From an uncultured Porphyromonadaceae bacterium (lineage in GTDB: Bacteria; Bacteroidota; Bacteroidia; Bacteroidales; Muribaculaceae): 9,574 nt of DNA. Below are positions 7,293 to 9,574 of this stretch, piece after piece. Position numbers and translations under genes: made by a program. Location of the stretch: NCBI GenBank assembly GCA_947178685.1, contig CAMWZE010000035.1, positions 1 through 9,574 of the forward strand. The letters are read 5' to 3'. Below the pieces are notes generated by a model. The model was not told where the DNA came from, did no database searches, and saw only the letters and a list, made by a program, of their open reading frames with translations. Positions within the stretch are counted from its first letter, which is position 1; each line of letters opens with the position of its first letter.

Positions 7293-8505
7293 CTCTATTT
7301 TTAATATTGTTTATTTCCTTTATAATAGGGGCCGGCAGATCGTTGAGATGTTTATGACATGCCATCTCCCTTGAATACATCCGGGCTATGCAGTAGTTTA
7401 CGTGGTCGCATCCGCAGCGATGATGTTCGTCTGCCTTCATACGGTTTACGAAGTCCGGTTCGTTGAGGAGAGCACGCCCCATCTGAATAAAGTCGAAACC
7501 CTCTTTGTCGAGCACCGTATCGGCATTTTCCCGTCGCACCACACCTCCCACGTAGACGAGAGGAAGGTTAAGTTCCTTCCGGAACAGACGGGCATCGTCG
7601 AGGAAGTACAATTCCTTGAAGGGTTCGGAGGGTATCATATATTTGCCCACAGCCCTGACACCATACTTAAGCCACCACTGATGCATATAGTGGGTCATTG
7701 AATATATAGGCATTTCTCCACGCATCACATACATCGGAGCCTTGCTGACGAATCCGCCGGAGAGCACGATGGCGTGAGCGCCGAGATTCTCCAGCTCGTG
7801 AGCCACCCGGAGACACTCTTCAATCTCCATGCCCCCTTTGAAACCGTCGCGCATATTCGTTTTCACCAAAATGCCCATGTCGTCGCCGGCGGCCTTCATC
7901 ACCTCCTCCATACATTCCTGCATGAACTTCATACGGTTGGCGAGTGATCCTCCGTATTCGTCACGACGATGGTTGGTGTAGGGTGAGAGAAACTGAGATA
8001 TGAGATAGCCATGTCCGGCATGTACCTCCACACAGTCGAACCCGGCGTCGCGGGCAATACGAACCGCATTGCCGAAGTTTCGGGCCATCTCCTTAAGCTC
8101 ATCTTTTTTAAGAGCCCTCACGATTGTAGGGGAGTATAGATTGAAACCGGATGATGCCCCCACGGGGATACCGCCGGCCGTGGCAATGTGGGTCATATTG
8201 CCGCAGTGTCCAATCTGTATAGAGGCCTTGGCACCGCGATTATGTATGCCATCGGTAATTTCCCGCAATGATGATACGATCTCCGGCCGTAACCAAAGCT
8301 GCGTCTTGAAGGAAAGAGCGGAACGGCATATTCCGGCATAAGCGAGAGTTGTCATTCCCACTCCACCTTCGGCCACGCTCCAATGATAGTCGCGCAACAT
8401 GGGTGTTGGATTGTTATCTTTACCCATACCCTCGAAGGCCGCTGAACGTATCGTGCGGTTCCGGAGAGTTACAGGGCCGATATTGGCTGAGGTGAAAAGT
8501 TTCAT
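7279..8505 (-). CDS. Old Yellow Enzyme-family flavin reductase, candidate steroid 5-beta-reductase
   Basis: The 408-residue protein is an FMN TIM barrel of the NADH:flavin oxidoreductase family that also holds BaiCD, BaiH and 2,4-dienoyl-CoA reductase. Visible motifs are the N-terminal NRTIRSAAFEG (16-26), IQIGHCG with FMN-contacting Gln97, HAGHGYLISQFLSP (162-175) with His162, His165 and Tyr167 at the active site, RRDEYGGS (180-187), YVGGVV (318-323) and MGRALLNEPDF (342-352) for the FMN phosphate. The C-terminus has Cys364, Cys366, Cys372 and Cys383, a variant of the usual Fe-S cluster ligand set. It lacks the FAD/NADH domain of the about 640-residue long members, so it is a short form. It starts 21 bases after the 5-alpha-reductase stop and overlaps the SDR start by 14 bases. 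Reduction of a 3-oxo-delta4 steroid double bond is inferred from this context. Confidence 0.93.
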   Translation of the reverse strand: MKLFTSANIGPVTLRNRTIRSAAFEGMGKDNNPTPMLRDYHWSVAEGGVGMTTLAYAGICRSALSFKTQLWLRPEIVSSLREITDGIHNRGAKASIQIGHCGNMTHIATAGGIPVGASSGFNLYSPTIVRALKKDELKEMARNFGNAVRIARDAGFDCVEVHAGHGYLISQFLSPYTNHRRDEYGGSLANRMKFMQECMEEVMKAAGDDMGILVKTNMRDGFKGGMEIEECLRVAHELENLGAHAIVLSGGFVSKAPMYVMRGEMPIYSMTHYMHQWWLKYGVRAVGKYMIPSEPFKELYFLDDARLFRKELNLPLVYVGGVVRRENADTVLDKEGFDFIQMGRALLNEPDFVNRMKADEHHRCGCDHVNYCIARMYSREMACHKHLNDLPAPIIKEINNIKNRDGKR

Positions 8506-8526
8506 ATGATAAGTTTTGCAGGAGAA

Positions 8527-9300
8527 TCAGTATATGAAAGGTATGATGTATCGCAGGCGAAGAGATGTAAACTCCTCTCCGAAGCGGTCTGTATATTTGG
8601 CCGAGAGACTCTTGGCACGCGGAGCCAGGTTGGCGAAAGTCCAAAGGGCAAATACGGCTCCGGCGGCCGACCAGGTAAGTATTGCGAATCCGATCCATTC
8701 GGTAAGTTCCCCGAAATAATTGGCACCGGCCACATACCGGTATAGTCCCTTCCGGGGAATATAGTGACGGGTGTCGCCCGGGGCTCTCAGAGACCGGATA
8801 ACGTGATCGGAATGTATATTTATACACATTCCGGTAAAGAATATTATAGTTCCTATTATAAACTGAGGAGAAGATAGCCAGGCAGGTGTGTACAAACTGT
8901 CAGGAGCCATATGAAAGAGCCATCCGCCAATCATGTAGGCATTGATCGAGTTGAATATAATACCCATAATCGTGATTGCAATCGGCATACGGCTCTTGCC
9001 ACGCATCAGGAAAGGGAAAATGAAACTGCGCTGGAAATAGTGGAGTTCGAATAGCGACGCCATCAGGCATGGGGCTAAAGCGCCCGATCGAGGGCTGAGA
9101 AACCAGATGACAGCCATCAGGATAAAGGCCGGAGCTTCCATTAGCACCCATCCGAGTCGGTTGTTAAGAGATGGCCCCCATTTGTGACTGTAGGTCATGC
9201 CGTAGGCAGCTTCGATTTTCTGGAGAGCGAAGAAAACAATCACGGCGAGCACGGTCATAGATATCAAGACCGTGTGGTATATTTCGGGCTCGAAGATCAT
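8527..9300 (-). CDS. 3-oxo-5-alpha-steroid 4-dehydrogenase (SRD5A-type steroid 5-alpha-reductase)
   Basis: This 257-residue integral membrane protein matches the size (about 255-260) and motifs of human SRD5A1/2. These enzymes reduce the delta4 double bond of 3-oxo steroids with NADPH. Hydrophobic helices lie at about 8-27, 50-69, 75-98, 105-130, 145-162 and 200-225. Active-site equivalents are Glu55 in MEAP (QELP in human), Tyr88 in HYFQR (87-91) and the adjoining MRG (99-101). NADPH-site equivalents are Asn161 and Asp165 in NIHSDH (161-166), Arg172, and GANYFGE (192-198) with Asn194 and Glu198, followed by EWIG. The C-terminus IIPFIY is nearly that of the human enzymes. The only obvious active-site change is Met54 for Gln. 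It is the first gene of the three-gene operon. The natural substrate is probably a 3-oxo-delta4 bile acid or host steroid; a fatty enoyl substrate is less likely. Confidence 0.92.
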   Translation of the reverse strand: MIFEPEIYHTVLISMTVLAVIVFFALQKIEAAYGMTYSHKWGPSLNNRLGWVLMEAPAFILMAVIWFLSPRSGALAPCLMASLFELHYFQRSFIFPFLMRGKSRMPIAITIMGIIFNSINAYMIGGWLFHMAPDSLYTPAWLSSPQFIIGTIIFFTGMCINIHSDHVIRSLRAPGDTRHYIPRKGLYRYVAGANYFGELTEWIGFAILTWSAAGAVFALWTFANLAPRAKSLSAKYTDRFGEEFTSLRLRYIIPFIY

Positions 9301-9358
9301 TTAAAGTATAATTATGTCTGGTAAAGTAAAGCTTTGTCAGGCAGTTTGTATATGATAA

Positions 9359-9393
9359 TGCAATCGGAATCCTCTGAGAGAATTCCGATTGCA
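9359..9393. repeat. Perfect 12-base inverted repeat upstream of the steroid operon
   Basis: TGCAATCGGAAT (9359-9370) is repeated in perfect inverted form as ATTCCGATTGCA (9382-9393). The 11-base spacer contains a further CTC-TGA-GAG pairing (9372-9380), so a single strand could form a nearly continuous 15-pair hairpin. No T run follows on either strand, which argues against a terminator. It touches the -7-like box and lies 58 bases before the start of the 5-alpha-reductase gene. An operator for a dimeric regulator or a 5' UTR structure is more likely. Confidence 0.7.
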
Positions 9394-9399
9394 AATTTA
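9392..9399 (-). promoter_or_regulatory. -7-like box for the steroid operon
   Basis: On the minus strand TAAATTTG (9399-9392) matches TAnnTTTG exactly, inside an AT-rich stretch. No TTTG is visible about 20 bases upstream, where the sequence reads CATA. The promoter may need an activator or an alternative sigma factor. Transcription would begin near 9385, inside the inverted repeat, with a leader of about 85 nt. Confidence 0.35.
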
Positions 9400-9467
9400 A
9401 ATAAAAAATCTGATATTTTTATGCCGGTAGTATAAATAGATTTTTCGAGTCGCTTTTTTCATCTCTT

Positions 9468-9574
9468 ATGGGGAGTTTGGCGCTCGTCATTCTTGATATA
9501 AATAATCCCGGATATGAATGGATGACCACCTTCGGAAACCTGAAGCCGTATTATCACTGCTTACACCTTTTGAG
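9468..9574 (+). CDS. Possible N-terminal fragment of a divergent gene, unrecognised
   Basis: A plus-strand frame opens at ATG 9468 and stays open to the window edge, 35 full codons, starting MGSLALVILDINNPGYEWM. I do not recognise it. It has no ribosome-binding site and no consensus promoter, which is not decisive in Bacteroidota. The overlapping minus-strand frame ends at 9487 and reads less like protein. If real, this gene would diverge from the steroid operon, with the inverted repeat between them. Confidence 0.22.
   Translation, partial: MGSLALVILDINNPGYEWMTTFGNLKPYYHCLHLL

Noticed and set aside
9359..9393. Inverted repeat as a transcription terminator
   Set aside because: No T run follows on either strand and no upstream gene is seen to end there.
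9487..9573. Minus-strand open frame entering from the right edge and ending at 9487
   Set aside because: Only 28 codons are visible, rich in Ser and Arg with TCA, CGA and AGG codons unlike the neighbouring genes. It looks like the shadow of the plus-strand frame.
1..9574. CRISPR arrays, tRNA or rRNA genes, insertion sequences, phage attachment sites
   Set aside because: I found no regularly spaced repeats, tRNA-like folds, transposase motifs or target duplications when reading both strands.

Overview
The window most likely comes from a gut Bacteroidales genome. The clues are promoters of the Bacteroidota type (TTTG, about 20 bases, TAnnTTTG), the near absence of Shine-Dalgarno sequences, a large DUF2723 membrane protein typical of that phylum, and a base composition near 50% GC by eye. 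Muribaculaceae or a neighbouring family is a guess. All confident genes lie on the minus strand, so transcription runs from high to low coordinates.

Region 9301-9574 is an AT-rich upstream region with a partial promoter match, a perfect 12-base inverted repeat and a possible partial plus-strand reading frame at the edge. Genes at 9300-6483 form a tight three-gene operon: a membrane steroid 5-alpha-reductase of the eukaryotic SRD5A type, an Old Yellow Enzyme-family flavin reductase (candidate 5-beta-reductase), and a short-chain dehydrogenase (candidate hydroxysteroid dehydrogenase). Together they could reduce 3-oxo-delta4 steroids or bile acids to 5-alpha or 5-beta products and then interconvert the 3-keto and 3-hydroxy groups. 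This matches the gene set linked to isoallolithocholic acid formation in Odoribacteraceae and Parabacteroides merdae. It is the most interesting content here.

Region 6150-6482 has a near-perfect promoter, a transcript of about 170 nt that can fold, and an intrinsic terminator only about 50 bases before the next gene. It is either a small RNA gene or an attenuator leader. Downstream, a DUF2723 membrane glycosyltransferase-like gene (6149-2841) and aroK, shikimate kinase (2816-2277), are spaced like an operon.

Region 2076-2276 holds a promoter candidate and three copies of an 8-base word. It precedes an alanine dehydrogenase-like gene (2075-966) that has lost several family residues and may not be a catalytic alanine dehydrogenase. 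After 48 bases comes a family-4 glycosyltransferase (917-1), whose C-terminus lies outside the window.
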